Shown piece by piece: positions 47,501 to 57,068 of a stretch of 64,000 nt of DNA. The notes below the pieces were generated by a model. The model saw nothing but the letters and a program-made list of their open reading frames with translations. It ran no database searches and was not told where the DNA came from. The translations under genes were made by a program, and so were the position numbers. The DNA comes from Branchiostoma floridae (lineage: Eukaryota; Chordata; Leptocardii; Amphioxiformes; Branchiostomatidae): contig NC_049992.1 of the NCBI RefSeq assembly GCF_000003815.2, positions 4,409,514 through 4,473,513 on the forward strand. The letters are read 5' to 3'. Each line of letters opens with the position of its first letter. Positions within the stretch are counted from its first letter, which is position 1.

Positions 47501-50500
47501 CAGTGTTGTGTCATGCAACATAACTAACCATTGTGGGAACGAACTTTAACCTATAAAGTCAACTCGCCTTGGCTACAGTTCTGTCCAGTCCATCCAGGGG
47601 AGCAAGCACATTTGTAGCCACCATCTTGGTTCACACAGCGTCCATGTTGGCATGGGTTCCTGGTACACTCATCTATGTCTGATAAAAGAAATATCTGTTG
47701 AAAATAATACGTTTTATCAAAGTAAATAAAGACTGAAATGAAAAATAAGAAAAATACTTCATGGAATGCAACGTAAATTGTAGCTACAGAGATATGTAAT
47801 TCATTCACCTTTCTGTTTCCTCAAATGTTAATTCCCTTAACCCATTATATGGAGACTTACAACTCACCTTTTCTACAGTTCTGTCCAGTCCATCCAGGTG
47901 AGCAGGTACATTTGTAGCCACCATCTTTGTTCACGCACTGTCCATGTTGGCATGGGTTCCTGGTGCACTCGTTGATGTCTGAAAACAACAAGAGTCCTGG
48001 CCGTTATGTAATGAATCTTCTAAATTTCAAAAAAATCTTAAAGAAATAAGCTAAGACTAAAGCAATCAGAGTTGATTTGGAGAAGCATTTATCTCAATGA
48101 TGTCTCAAATGCAATTGACTATAATAAATAAATTATAAATTATTATAATTGAAAAAGAAATAGGAGGACCAAAAAAAACAGAAGAAAGCTCTGTCAAACA
48201 GTAAACAGATACTGGAACACTTTTCTATTGTGATTCCAATGTATTATGAACTGACACATGTAAAACCCGATGGAATCATAGCTAATATATTCTGCGACCA
48301 ACTACTCCACCCAATATCAGCTAAGCTACATGGGTTTGCCATGTATGTATCTCGATAAATTAAATCAAATCTAATTGCATTAAACTACTCCAACCACAGA
48401 AACATAAGGTCCTGCCAGTCTGTTGTTTAATACAGTGACTAATTAACAAGAAACACATGAGAAACAATGGAGATTAAAGTATCCAATTGGCGATAAGGAG
48501 ACCTTTCGGATATGTATCATCTAGAGCATAAATTAGGGACTATCTTACTAGGGAAGATATTGGATACACACAGGCGATATCTCCTCTTCTGCAGGGTGTG
48601 TTCCTTCTGTGTTTCCCCTGAGTTTCAACTGTTGAACTGAGTTTTGGAAGGTAGGGTAATACATCACCAACCTTGTCGGCAGTGTTGTCCAGTCCATCCA
48701 GGTGAGCAGGTGCATTTGTAACCAGTGTCCTCACTCTCACAGGTCCCGTACTGGCAAGGCATCTTCTTACACTTGTCCATACCTGTGTTGAATGAACATC
48801 TCACAACATTTTACTTCAAAGTAATCTTCAAATCTGCACGATTGGCATTGATATCACTATACATGTACTGGTACCATAAAAGCTAGAGAATTTGCTTTGA
48901 CTGTAATGATTTTGAGGCTTACTGCCTCTAAGTCAAGTCAATGAATTTTGACATGAAAGATGTTGACTGTACAGCAACCCAGTGTTTGTCAAAGAATAAA
49001 GAATTTGGGTAAGTTGGTGGATTATTTAGTCTCATATTGGGATTCACATATGCTTATAAGAATAAAAACTACGAAGTGGTGCGGACAGAAAACACCCAGC
49101 CAACAAGTAGTTAGTAATACAAAACCCCCATATCACTGACTCAGAGGTAATTTAGAAGCCGGAATTACCTACCTGTGGTTGTAAGAGTGATTAGAGTAGT
49201 CGGTGTGGACTCGATGCTGGCATGGCGATCAGTGGACGTCTGTTTCAGTTCCAATCCAGATGGGGTATGAGGCAAAGTCGAGTAGGCAACGGTTGAGCCG
49301 TTCTCCCGGTAGAAATGCGTCCACCACGGGGTGCTCAAGTTCACCAGATTATCCCACACCGCCATTTTGCCACGAGCCATTAAATCATTGACATCCTGCA
49401 AATACATTGCCTGCAAAGGTAACATCGACTATCATAATTTCACCAGGTGCCATAATACCGCCACGTTAGTATAGAGGTCTTCCCAAAATTGTCTTGAACA
49501 CCGAATGTTAAATATCCTAAATGTAATACAATTCAGATATTTAGGTGTTCAAGACAATCTTGAGAAGGCCTCTATAACAACGTTTTTTGAGGTGGCGGTA
49601 TAAAGGTACCTGGTGGAATTATGCGAATGTATGTTAAATCTATGCACACTGTACACCTTTTTCCTGACCAAGTTTTACAGTATTGTTTCACAGTGTTACG
49701 TATGGCTTATGGTAGGCACTTTCCTATACATGTACCTATCATGCATTTCAGGGTATCAAAAATATAATGTCTCACTAGCAATGTTACACTGATTAATTGT
49801 TGTTAAGCTTTTAAAAGGAATGTATTTCAGTGAACTATGGTATTTATTTATCAAAGATGCTATACACTGTAATCTGCTGGTCCATTTAAATTTCATGTGA
49901 TATTTAAAAAAAGTCATTGACAAGCTACGAATCAATAAAGCTGAATCAGTGAGCATTAAAAAAGAAAGAAAAAGAGCAACTTCTACTTGGTTTTTGAACC
50001 AGGTCATTAACAGAATTATGTGATGACATTAGTATTGTGTGTGAGCGAAGAAAAAAAAGGGGCCACTCTAAACCTAATTCGAAAGAAGAGGAGAGGGAGA
50101 AAAAATAGGAAGAACATAACAGCAAAAACATGGAATTTGGGGAAACAATTGAAAGCTTACCTTACTTCCAGGTACAGACAGAAAATAAGTTGCAAGAATT
50201 GTGATGGAGATCGATGCTATCACCAAGATCCCGCAACCCAGAACAGTCAAGCAAGCGAGCTTGTAGCTAGCCTTCAGCCAATTCCAAAGGTCGGTTACTC
50301 GCCCTTATATATGAAAATATTATCGTAATGAATATCATAACCATACATTTTTTTCTCAACAATTGTAAATGATAAAAACTTGTACAATAATTCTAGGAAA
50401 TTTTAACCTACAAATCACAAGACTATACAGCCTAGATGGCACTACACACTGTTTAGATCCATACATGGACAGTAACTCGCCCTAAGGTATGAAAATATCA

Positions 50501-53500
50501 TCAAATGTTTTAACCACACCTTTTTTCTCAACTATTATATAACATTTTAATCTATACATACGAGCGAGACGCGTGACTGGGGGTATAATCATTTTTTAAT
50601 GGTAAACAATAAAAATGACAGATGAATTTTCTCCACAGGAGAAGTAGTTACATACATTGGTAGTTATACAGTATATACATACAGTGATAGTTTGTTTACG
50701 GTGTTTGTTTACAGAGTTCTTGTTTACAGAGTTCTTGTTACGGTTGTGGGTGGGCGGGGTTTCGCGTCCGCACGCGTTGAAGGGCGGTCCGGGAATGAGC
50801 CCCCGGATTGTCCCGCCTGCCTGTAGCTAATTAAGCTGACCCTGGTGGGTCCGTGTGTGGTCGGATCAACCTTCTTTGATCAAAACATAAATAAACAAAT
50901 TTATTATAACCTTTAATCTATACATACGAGCGAGACGCGTGACTGGGGGTATAATCATTTTTTAATGGTAAACAATAAAAATGACAGATGAATTTTCTCC
51001 AAACCCCCAGTCAGAAGATGAATGAAAGAAAGATTACATGGAGTTAGCTAGGAGACGTGACTTAAGGAATTAGGAACAAAGGCCTGCGCTATCTATTAAA
51101 TTAACAAGTCGTACTACGCTATTAAAGTGAGGGCATTTGCCATGGTGCGAACAGTCCATAGTCTGCCTTTTAGAGTCACTGTGGTGTAGCGCTGGTACGC
51201 GTTTGACTTCCAGTCTCCCTGGAGCTGGATCAGGGTCGCTGGTATACCACAGTCACTGGCCCACGTCGCACCGCCGCGACGGAGGCTGTGTCCGCTATAT
51301 TGTGTCTTGTTGTAACCGCATAACTCTAGGAAGTGCCGTAGCAGAGTCACGAAAGTTTGATGCGCCAAGGGTACATTCCGCGGCCCCGTTTCCTGGGGCA
51401 GAACAAAGGCTGGTCCGTCTGGGTCTGCCGCGTGTGTCAGGGAGAACGCTTTCTCCAGCGCTGCTACGGGACACAGGGGGGAGCCATTAACACGGGGAAT
51501 CGGGATCTGGAGCGTCCTTTCCCGAAACTGAATTGTTTTGCTCCAACGAACGGTGATCACTGCGCCCCACGCGAAGAATCGGAAGTCTTTGCGGCAGAGT
51601 TGCTTGACAGGGTCGAAGCTGTTCGCTGTTTTCGGTAGAAGGTTCGACTTGCGGAAGAACGAGAAGAACCCTACCAAACACGTGGCCCAGAAAACCACGT
51701 GCTTGGGCTGAGTGAGGTCCGGCCGCGTGTGGATGGCGCGTAGAATGTCCGGAGTGATGGGGAGCTTCTGTGTGACGCAATCACCATGGATACGGCGAAT
51801 ACCGCGCAGCGTGGTTTGTAGAAGCCAGTTGTTGTACAAGGGGTTGCCAAACCCTGCCTCCTGGTGCAGTACGCGGACAATGTTTAGGTAGTTGACGATG
51901 CTGCTGTACTTGAGTGTTCTCGCTAGAAATACCGCGTACCGGCACAGAGTTTTAGTTGTAGCTGGGACAGGTACATACTGATGATACAAACAGAACCGCA
52001 GGTACGCCCGCCGCTGGGATTTGTACGTCGCCTTTGTTGATTCAGCATAGGTCCGTGAACGGTAGAAGCGGATGTCGGCGTCTAGGGATGCTTCGCTATC
52101 CAAGATGCCTGTGGAGGCAAAATAGACAGAGTTTTAGTGGAAACATGTGGCAGGTCACACTCGACTCGTGTTACATCCTTATTCTGGTCGTGCCATTGCT
52201 GCAGTTCACATTTTGCCCGGGTGGCACACGTGGGATCGGTTAACCGTGACAGGGCGTCCGCGAGTGTGTTATCTGAGCCTTTCACATGGTGCGCCGTCAA
52301 GACGAAGTTGTTTGTCGCTGAGTGCCAGAACAGTTCGCGAATGTGGGGCATGAACGCGGGTGATGGGGACGTGCCTTTATTGATAGCACACACTGCACTG
52401 TCACTGTCCGCGAACACGTGCACCCGTTTGTTTGCCCACGTGGGTCCCCAGCGCCGCACCGCATGAAGAATTGAAAACAGTTCCTTTTCGTTGATGTGAC
52501 ACTCACGCAGGGAGGGGTCGTCTATCTCCATTGAAGAAGCCCGCTCCCCCGTCGGCACACGCATCTGTGTTGAGTTGCCCTGCGCTGATGGGTTCGCTGT
52601 CCAGGAAGTAGGACACGCCATTGAAAGACTTCATGAAGGTTTCCCACCATTCTATGTCCGCTCGCGCTGCGTGTGACAACTTAGCCCTGTGGTTGGGCCT
52701 CCGCAATGTTTTAGATAAATCTATAAGCCGCCGCATAAACGTCCGTCCGCCCCGCACAACTCTCGCCGCCCAATTTAGTTTTCCCAGTAGGCTCAGGAGT
52801 TCCCGCTTCGACACGCTCTTCCGCCCGCAAGTTTCGCGTAGTAATGTCCGCAAGTCATCTAACTTGTCCGCAGGTAATGACAGAGTCCGCTCTACCGCAT
52901 TGATTTCCACACCCAAGAACGTCAGTATCTGTGTAGGATAGGTGACCTTACGCCAGTTAATCTCAAAGCCCAGACGCACGAGCAGATCGATCAGTGTCTG
53001 GAATGCTAGCAAGCACTCGTCGTATGTCGAGCCGATAATCAGGAAGTCATCAAGATAAACCACGATCGTGTGAAAACCGCGACGTTGCATCATACGTTTG
53101 ACCGCTTGTGATAGCTTATCAAATATGGACGGGCTAAGTCTTGCTCCAAAAGGTAGACGTTTATCGAACAGATACGAGTACTCACTGTCACCGTTGAACC
53201 GCCACTTGAGTCCCGTCGCGCTGTGATTAGATGGGTGAATAGGCACTGATCTGTAGGCGCTCTTTAAGTCTATTTTGGCCATGTAGGAACCTTGTTGTAG
53301 CATTTTTACTGCGTCGTCTAGTGTCTGGTAGCTGAAGCGCTCCGCCTCGGCGTAGTCGTTCAGGGCGAAGCCTTCAGGTCTGCTGCAGTCATGGATCAGT
53401 CTTATATCGTCCGAACCCTTTTTCGGGAGGGCGCCGAGAGCACTGATTATGGCTGGTTTTGTTCGACTCAGTTCATAATTCCCTTTCCGCATCTCTTCCT

Positions 53501-55166
53501 TAAGTTGTGCTTCCACTTTACCGCGATGAGCTGGGTCTGTAGCAGATTTGTAGTTGTCGCACTCTACTTGGGTAATGTCGCTGGTTGCCGGTAGGATTTT
53601 GAAGCCATTTGACAGTCCGTCTAAGAGGAAATCTTGGTCCTTGTCGTTTCGCAGTTCTGTTTCCCATGTTGCCAGGTTTAATGGACTGTCCATGAGTTGC
53701 TATTTAGTGGTCTTCCTGGCGTGTTCGCACTGTGGGTGTGGCTCGCCGCAACCCGGTGTAATGCACACGTGGGCATATTGACATGTGCCTGCCGGTCGCC
53801 TGCATCCTCCAGGGTTCTGAAAGTTCAGGCAGATCTCCTGGCCGTCTGAAGTCTTCGCGCGGGATGTTGTGGTCTTGCGCTGCTGGGGCCTCGACGTGGG
53901 CACCATCCGGATCCGCAGAAAGCGGGAGTGTAGGTGCTCGGAATCCCTTCCCCAGCGAAAACCGTTACGGTTCTGTAGGATTCTGTACTGGTTGTCGTAC
54001 AACATGACAGACGGTACGTCGTACACCTCGAACAACTCGGACACTTTCACCGTGTATGCGAGGTAGTCCTCGATGTCCTGCTTGTTGGAGATTTTTCCGG
54101 CGCGGATAAGCGCGGCCATGATCTTAGCATTGGCAGCCGACCACGCGGGGATTTTGATCGACTCCAGCTTTGGGCGGGAGCGGCTGGTCCGCAGTATGAT
54201 GGACGTCTGACCGTCGCGTGCAATCTCGTGGTCGTTCTCAGGCTGGGTAAAGGAGTCCACGAACTCCGGTATAAGTAGGGGTTTCTCACCTTGCTTTGGG
54301 GCGCTGTTGTGCAGGTAAAACGACGCCTGGTCGTCACCGGTCTGCTGAGCTGCCGCTGCGCCGTCCGTCAGGAGACCGTCGATTCCTTCCACCTGGGACA
54401 GGAGGTCGGACAGCTCCTTGTCCGCTTTCAGGTCATCCAGGGTGACTGTCGCCTTGGTCTTGGCGGGCTTCGCTGCCCCGGCCGCCGCTTGCAGTTTAGT
54501 GGTTGCCCTGCATAGCAGGGCGTACTGGCCAACAGAGAGATCCAGTATTTGCAGCATGTCGGTAGTAACACACAGAAGGGCTTCTTTCTCCGCAAGTTCG
54601 GCCTTGGCCAAGGCCTTCACCGTAGCTGGGGTCAGCTTCGCTGCCTGGGACCATTCTGCAAAATCGAACTCGGCCATCGCGCTTGGAGAGAGAAGAGGTT
54701 TCGCGTCCGCACGCGTTGAAGGGCGGTCCGGGAATGAGCCCCCGGATTGTCCCGCCTGCCTGTAGCTAATTAAGCTGACCCTGGTGGGTCCGTGTGTGGT
54801 CGGATCAACCTTCTTTGATCAAAACATAAATAAACAAATTTATTATAACCGTACAATACTGACAACATGTACAATAATTCTAGGAAATGTTTATCTACAA
54901 ATCACCAGACTATATATATATATAGCCTAGGATGACACTATATACTGTTTAGATCCATGGATGGTCAGTTACTCAGACATTAACCAGTAAGTAAGATATG
55001 GAAATGTTATCAAATCTTTAAACCATACTTTCTTTTCTCAACAAATCTAAATGATACCAACATGTGCAATGATGACAACTTGTAACAATAATTCTACAGG
55101 AACTGTTAAATTCTACAAATCACAAACCTAAGATGCCAGTACCGGTATATATCCTGAATGTACCGT

Positions 55167-55217
<51 letters not shown>

Positions 55218-57068
55218 TATCCTTAATTTTGACTGAAAGGCCCAAGGCAGCTCTTTCCAGAGGTACAGCGGGTCATGGGAGCACAAGTAATAAATAAACA
55301 TATCATATCAATTCTAATATCATTTAACGTGTTCATTCTGTAACCATAACGTAACCATTTCCAAGGATTGGTTCTCATTCAATATGTTGAAGGGAAAAGA
55401 ATAAAAAAATCCGGGAACCAACACATTCAATTGGCGTGGCCCTAAAATGGACAACTTAAGTGACAAATAAAGCAATCACCAAAATCCATTCTATCTGATT
55501 CAACTATAATAGTCATAATTGACCAATGCTTCTATCATAATAATAGGTTAAGAGTTTGTATTTCAATTGTAGTCTAGGTTGATTCAATTATGTGGATGAT
55601 ATCTTCTTGAAACCCCTAAACCAATGCGACAAGCGAAAAACAAATGTTTGGCAGGAAAAAAAGTCGCCTTCACTATGAAATATAACTGGTCATGATCCAA
55701 TGAATATACATTTCCTCTTAGCCCTCTCTTGGCTCTCACGTCATCTTGCTTGCTTGCTGAATTTCCAGGGAAATAAAAAAAGGTGTGGCCTTACATACCT
55801 TTCTAATATCTGCCATGGTTTATGTACCAACGTTACATGTTCTTGTGTGAGTGCTTGGGTTTGAGTAACAATTCAACTTACCTCTAGCTCTGTGAGCAAA
55901 GCTTACATCCTCCGGCTTTTTGTATTCGTAGGGACCCTCGGTATCTTCCGACTCCTGTCCCATATAGGCCAACACATGGTCTCCCACGTTTAGATAGGTA
56001 GGTTCTGCCGGGGCTGCCTCCTGGTTGGATTGGTTGCTAGAGGAAGAACCCTGGTTGGTACGGTTGCCGGAAGGCGAATCATACGGGCCTTCAGCTGTTT
56101 CTGTTTTCAAGAATGTCTGGTCATAGGCGTATTGTCTGCGAGTGGCAGCCTTGCCCTTGTCTTTCTTGTCTTTTTTAGTCTCATTTGTAGCTACGGAGGG
56201 CACTTTTTCTTTTACGTGGTGTTCAGTTTTCCTGCCCCGTACTGGAGCTGGAATGTATTCATTGGGCTTTGTGCGCTGCCGTCCCGAGTTTAGGTTGGAG
56301 AAATTTCGGTCTTCTTCTTTCGCGTTCTCTTCATCTGAGCTCAACTTCGCGCCGTCATCTGTTTCATTGAGCTCTTTTCCTGCCAATACTGCTGTCACGT
56401 GTGAGGCTGGTGTGTTACGCCGAAGGGCGGCTAAACCGGCTTTACAGATACAAATGGATAAAAAAAGTAGAATTATGAGGGATTGTTGGAGTTCAACAGA
56501 GCAAAGTAAATCTTCTATCACCGAAACTGCTTCATTTTTAAGAATATAACTAGAAAAAGTTTACACATTTCTGACAAACATTTTAGAAATTCAGTAAATC
56601 AGGATTTTCACAAGTTTTACAGAGGTCTTTTTAAAAACCTAAAAAAAACCATGGCCCCGAACACTGGCCAACAAAGGTCTAAAGTACTAGCCTATACACC
56701 TCTCACTGAGTGATAGTTCTAGTTGTCATGCAGTATAGTAGGTACATCCTAACTAGATAGCTTCAAACAACATTTCCAGCCAGATTAGGTGTGACAAGTT
56801 AGGTGTGACAAGTCATTCAATGTAATGTGACCAGCTGCTGCCACCCAGACTAGTATAATACTAAAATAGTACTTAGTTACCTACCATGGGCATGTACATG
56901 CTTGCTTGATTTAAAATGATTTGCCCATCGCCAAGAAAATAGCACTACTAGTATGTTGTATTTTTGCCAAATGCCTAAAGTATATACTGTGATTGGAGAT
57001 AGCAAGTGAAAGAAAAATGTTTGGCAGGAATAAAATAAAGGCAAAAAAATACCTTTGGTTTTATCCAT
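43033..57068 (-). CDS. Gene D: type II membrane receptor, 11 calcium-binding EGF repeats plus C-type lectin domain
   Basis: Complete model, 5' to 3': 57068-57053, 56439-55882, 50303-50161, 49395-49173, EGF 48782-48672, 47978-47868, 47678-47568, 47243-47133, 46999-46889, 46681-46571, 46430-46320, 46078-45968, 45723-45613, 45292-45182, 45077-44967, then lectin 44543-44373, 43591-43422, 43131-43033. Sum 2601 nt, 866 residues, no frame break. Tail, membrane and stalk exons pair with those of B; the head resembles A, C and E more than B. EPN at 43470-43478 and WDD. Intron 2 hosts a 4.3-kb retrotransposon in the same orientation. Inferred role: surface lectin receptor. Confidence 0.9.
44967..48782 (-). 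CDS. Gene D EGF array: eleven calcium-binding EGF exons
   Basis: Eleven 111-nt phase 1-1 exons. Repeat 1 is the divergent GMDKC type. Repeats 2-11 begin D-[IF]-[ND]-[ED]-C. Repeat 3 uses a GC donor (47567-47566 on minus). Repeats 8 and 9 and their upstream introns are almost identical. Repeat 10 has PAR for HGR, and repeat 11 has [10 protein letters not shown], losing the Gly-Gly pair. Between repeats 9 and 10, at about 45441-45475, the 3' end of another EGF exon survives without a usable donor. Introns share blocks with B and C, indicating unequal exchange. Confidence 0.9.
45441..45475 (-). pseudogene. Truncated EGF exon relic
   Basis: Only the last third of an EGF exon remains (GWTGQNCQ); the junction reads AATATAGTGAGT, so the normal G/GT donor is lost, and no EGF start precedes it. 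Confidence 0.75.
48783..49172 (-). other. Gene D intron between stalk and EGF 1
   Basis: Inverted match to 11515-11857 in gene B, so this part is shared by the two arms. No other feature. Confidence 0.6.
49173..49395 (-). CDS. Gene D stalk exon
   Basis: 223 nt, phase 0 to 1: [36 protein letters not shown], then [18 protein letters not shown] and a Thr-rich end. NLST and NGST are N-glycosylation sequons. Very close to the C exon. Confidence 0.85.
49396..50160 (-). other. Gene D intron with an AATGTTAAATATCC-type foldback
   Basis: About 49445-49615 is an inverted repeat: the two halves around 49515 read alike on opposite strands (ACCAGGT-CC-TAATACCGCCAC and GTGGCGGTATAAAGGTACCTGGT outside, TTCAAGACAAT inside). 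It looks like a small foldback element. No coding sequence. Confidence 0.55.
50161..50303 (-). CDS. Gene D transmembrane exon
   Basis: 143 nt, phase 1 to 0. [16 protein letters not shown], then [14 protein letters not shown] and [13 protein letters not shown]. One hydrophobic span, lysines on the N-terminal side, consistent with type II insertion. Confidence 0.85.
50546..50635 (-). repeat. Split direct repeat B2 (90 bp)
   Basis: Matches 50912-51001 (B1) base for base as far as I compared, including CGAGCGAGACGCGTGACTGG and AATGACAGATGAATTTTC. Confidence 0.9.
50758..50911 (-). repeat. Split direct repeat A2 (154 bp)
   Basis: Matches 54697-54850 (A1), from GGTTTCGCG to TTATTATAACC. Directly abuts B1 at 50912. 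Confidence 0.9.
50912..51001 (-). repeat. Split direct repeat B1 (90 bp)
   Basis: Adjacent to A2, giving the B1-A2 junction diagnostic of split-repeat elements. Confidence 0.9.
51114..52103 (-). CDS. Tyrosine recombinase of the Ngaro-like element
   Basis: 329 residues. N-terminal SAM-like part ([21 protein letters not shown]) and a catalytic part: Arg in [22 protein letters not shown] as the H-x-x-R motif near residue 272, and a Tyr in AYQRYTTV near residue 307 as the probable nucleophile. This enzyme would integrate a circular cDNA. Intact frame. Its start overlaps the RNase H frame end by 22 nt. Confidence 0.92.
   Translation of the reverse strand: MDSEASLDADIRFYRSRTYAESTKATYKSQRRAYLRFCLYHQYVPVPATTKTLCRYAVFLARTLKYSSIVNYLNIVRVLHQEAGFGNPLYNNWLLQTTLRGIRRIHGDCVTQKLPITPDILRAIHTRPDLTQPKHVVFWATCLVGFFSFFRKSNLLPKTANSFDPVKQLCRKDFRFFAWGAVITVRWSKTIQFRERTLQIPIPRVNGSPLCPVAALEKAFSLTHAADPDGPAFVLPQETGPRNVPLAHQTFVTLLRHFLELCGYNKTQYSGHSLRRGGATWASDCGIPATLIQLQGDWKSNAYQRYTTVTLKGRLWTVRTMANALTLIA
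52082..52621 (-). CDS. C-terminal part of RNase H, displaced frame
   Basis: Carries [26 protein letters not shown] and [12 protein letters not shown], the second Glu, third Asp and final Asp motifs of DIRS-type RNase H. It sits in a different frame from the RT frame that holds the first motif (NTDACADGG). The ATG at 52621 is only the first Met in frame; the real continuation is from the RT frame across the break between about 52503 and 52550. Confidence 0.85.
   Translation of the reverse strand: MACPTSWTANPSAQGNSTQMRVPTGERASSMEIDDPSLRECHINEKELFSILHAVRRWGPTWANKRVHVFADSDSAVCAINKGTSPSPAFMPHIRELFWHSATNNFVLTAHHVKGSDNTLADALSRLTDPTCATRAKCELQQWHDQNKDVTRVECDLPHVSTKTLSILPPQASWIAKHP
52503..53693 (-). 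CDS. Reverse transcriptase and start of RNase H, frame broken at its end
   Basis: 396 residues starting at ATG 53693, 6 nt after the gag stop. RT motifs in order: [28 protein letters not shown] (about residue 140), [26 protein letters not shown] (YLDD about residue 213) and LTFLGVEIN. RNase H begins with [12 protein letters not shown], then the frame closes at a TGA near 52503 while the homology continues in another frame. A one-base indel is the simplest cause; programmed frameshifting is unlikely but not excluded. Confidence 0.9.
   Translation of the reverse strand: MDSPLNLATWETELRNDKDQDFLLDGLSNGFKILPATSDITQVECDNYKSATDPAHRGKVEAQLKEEMRKGNYELSRTKPAIISALGALPKKGSDDIRLIHDCSRPEGFALNDYAEAERFSYQTLDDAVKMLQQGSYMAKIDLKSAYRSVPIHPSNHSATGLKWRFNGDSEYSYLFDKRLPFGARLSPSIFDKLSQAVKRMMQRRGFHTIVVYLDDFLIIGSTYDECLLAFQTLIDLLVRLGFEINWRKVTYPTQILTFLGVEINAVERTLSLPADKLDDLRTLLRETCGRKSVSKRELLSLLGKLNWAARVVRGGRTFMRRLIDLSKTLRRPNHRAKLSHAARADIEWWETFMKSFNGVSYFLDSEPISAGQLNTDACADGGAGFFNGDRRPLPA
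53700..54677 (-). CDS. Gag-like protein of the Ngaro-like element
   Basis: 325 residues, intact. Ala/Lys/Leu-rich N-terminus, a central region (SLKIPAW-like [34 protein letters not shown]), and a C-terminal C-x8-C-x6-C-x3-H cluster ([15 protein letters not shown]) followed by further Cys/His residues, probably a CCCH-type nucleic-acid-binding finger. Assigned by position upstream of RT and by composition. Confidence 0.8.
   Translation of the reverse strand: MAEFDFAEWSQAAKLTPATVKALAKAELAEKEALLCVTTDMLQILDLSVGQYALLCRATTKLQAAAGAAKPAKTKATVTLDDLKADKELSDLLSQVEGIDGLLTDGAAAAQQTGDDQASFYLHNSAPKQGEKPLLIPEFVDSFTQPENDHEIARDGQTSIILRTSRSRPKLESIKIPAWSAANAKIMAALIRAGKISNKQDIEDYLAYTVKVSELFEVYDVPSVMLYDNQYRILQNRNGFRWGRDSEHLHSRFLRIRMVPTSRPQQRKTTTSRAKTSDGQEICLNFQNPGGCRRPAGTCQYAHVCITPGCGEPHPQCEHARKTTK
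54697..54850 (-). repeat. Split direct repeat A1 (154 bp), 5' end of the element
   Basis: 5' terminal repeat preceding gag; its partner A2 is 3.9 kb away. Confidence 0.9.
55168..55340 (-). repeat. CR1-like retroposon 3' end with (AATC)n, D copy
   Basis: Inverted equivalent of 8350-8511; the tetranucleotide run is about twelve units here. Confidence 0.65.
55882..56439 (-). CDS. Gene D exon 2: cytoplasmic tail
   Basis: 558 nt, phase 1-1. Same order as gene B: acidic segment, lysine-rich segment ([14 protein letters not shown]), Asn/Ser/Gln linker (three residues longer at SPSGNR), then [18 protein letters not shown] and [18 protein letters not shown]. The final 45 residues differ from B at only a few sites. 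Confidence 0.88.
57053..57068 (-). CDS. Gene D exon 1: initiator mini-exon
   Basis: ATGGATAAAACCAAAG followed by GTATTT, identical to gene B exon 1. Phase 1 joins exon 2 (56439) to give alanine. Confidence 0.7.

Larger units (their letters stand above)
50546..54850 (-). mobile_element. Ngaro-like tyrosine-recombinase retrotransposon
   Basis: On minus the order is A1 (54850-54697), gag, RT-RNaseH, tyrosine recombinase, B1 (51001-50912), A2 (50911-50758), 122-bp spacer, B2 (50635-50546). A1/A2 (154 bp) and B1/B2 (90 bp) are identical or nearly so: the split direct repeats of Ngaro- and PAT-type elements. No methyltransferase domain is visible, favouring Ngaro. Gene B intron 2 near 10030-10065 shows the empty site, joining AACAT directly to the following sequence, with no target duplication, as expected for recombinase-mediated insertion. 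The near-identical repeats suggest a young copy, but the RNase H frame is broken, so it is probably not autonomous. Confidence 0.9.
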
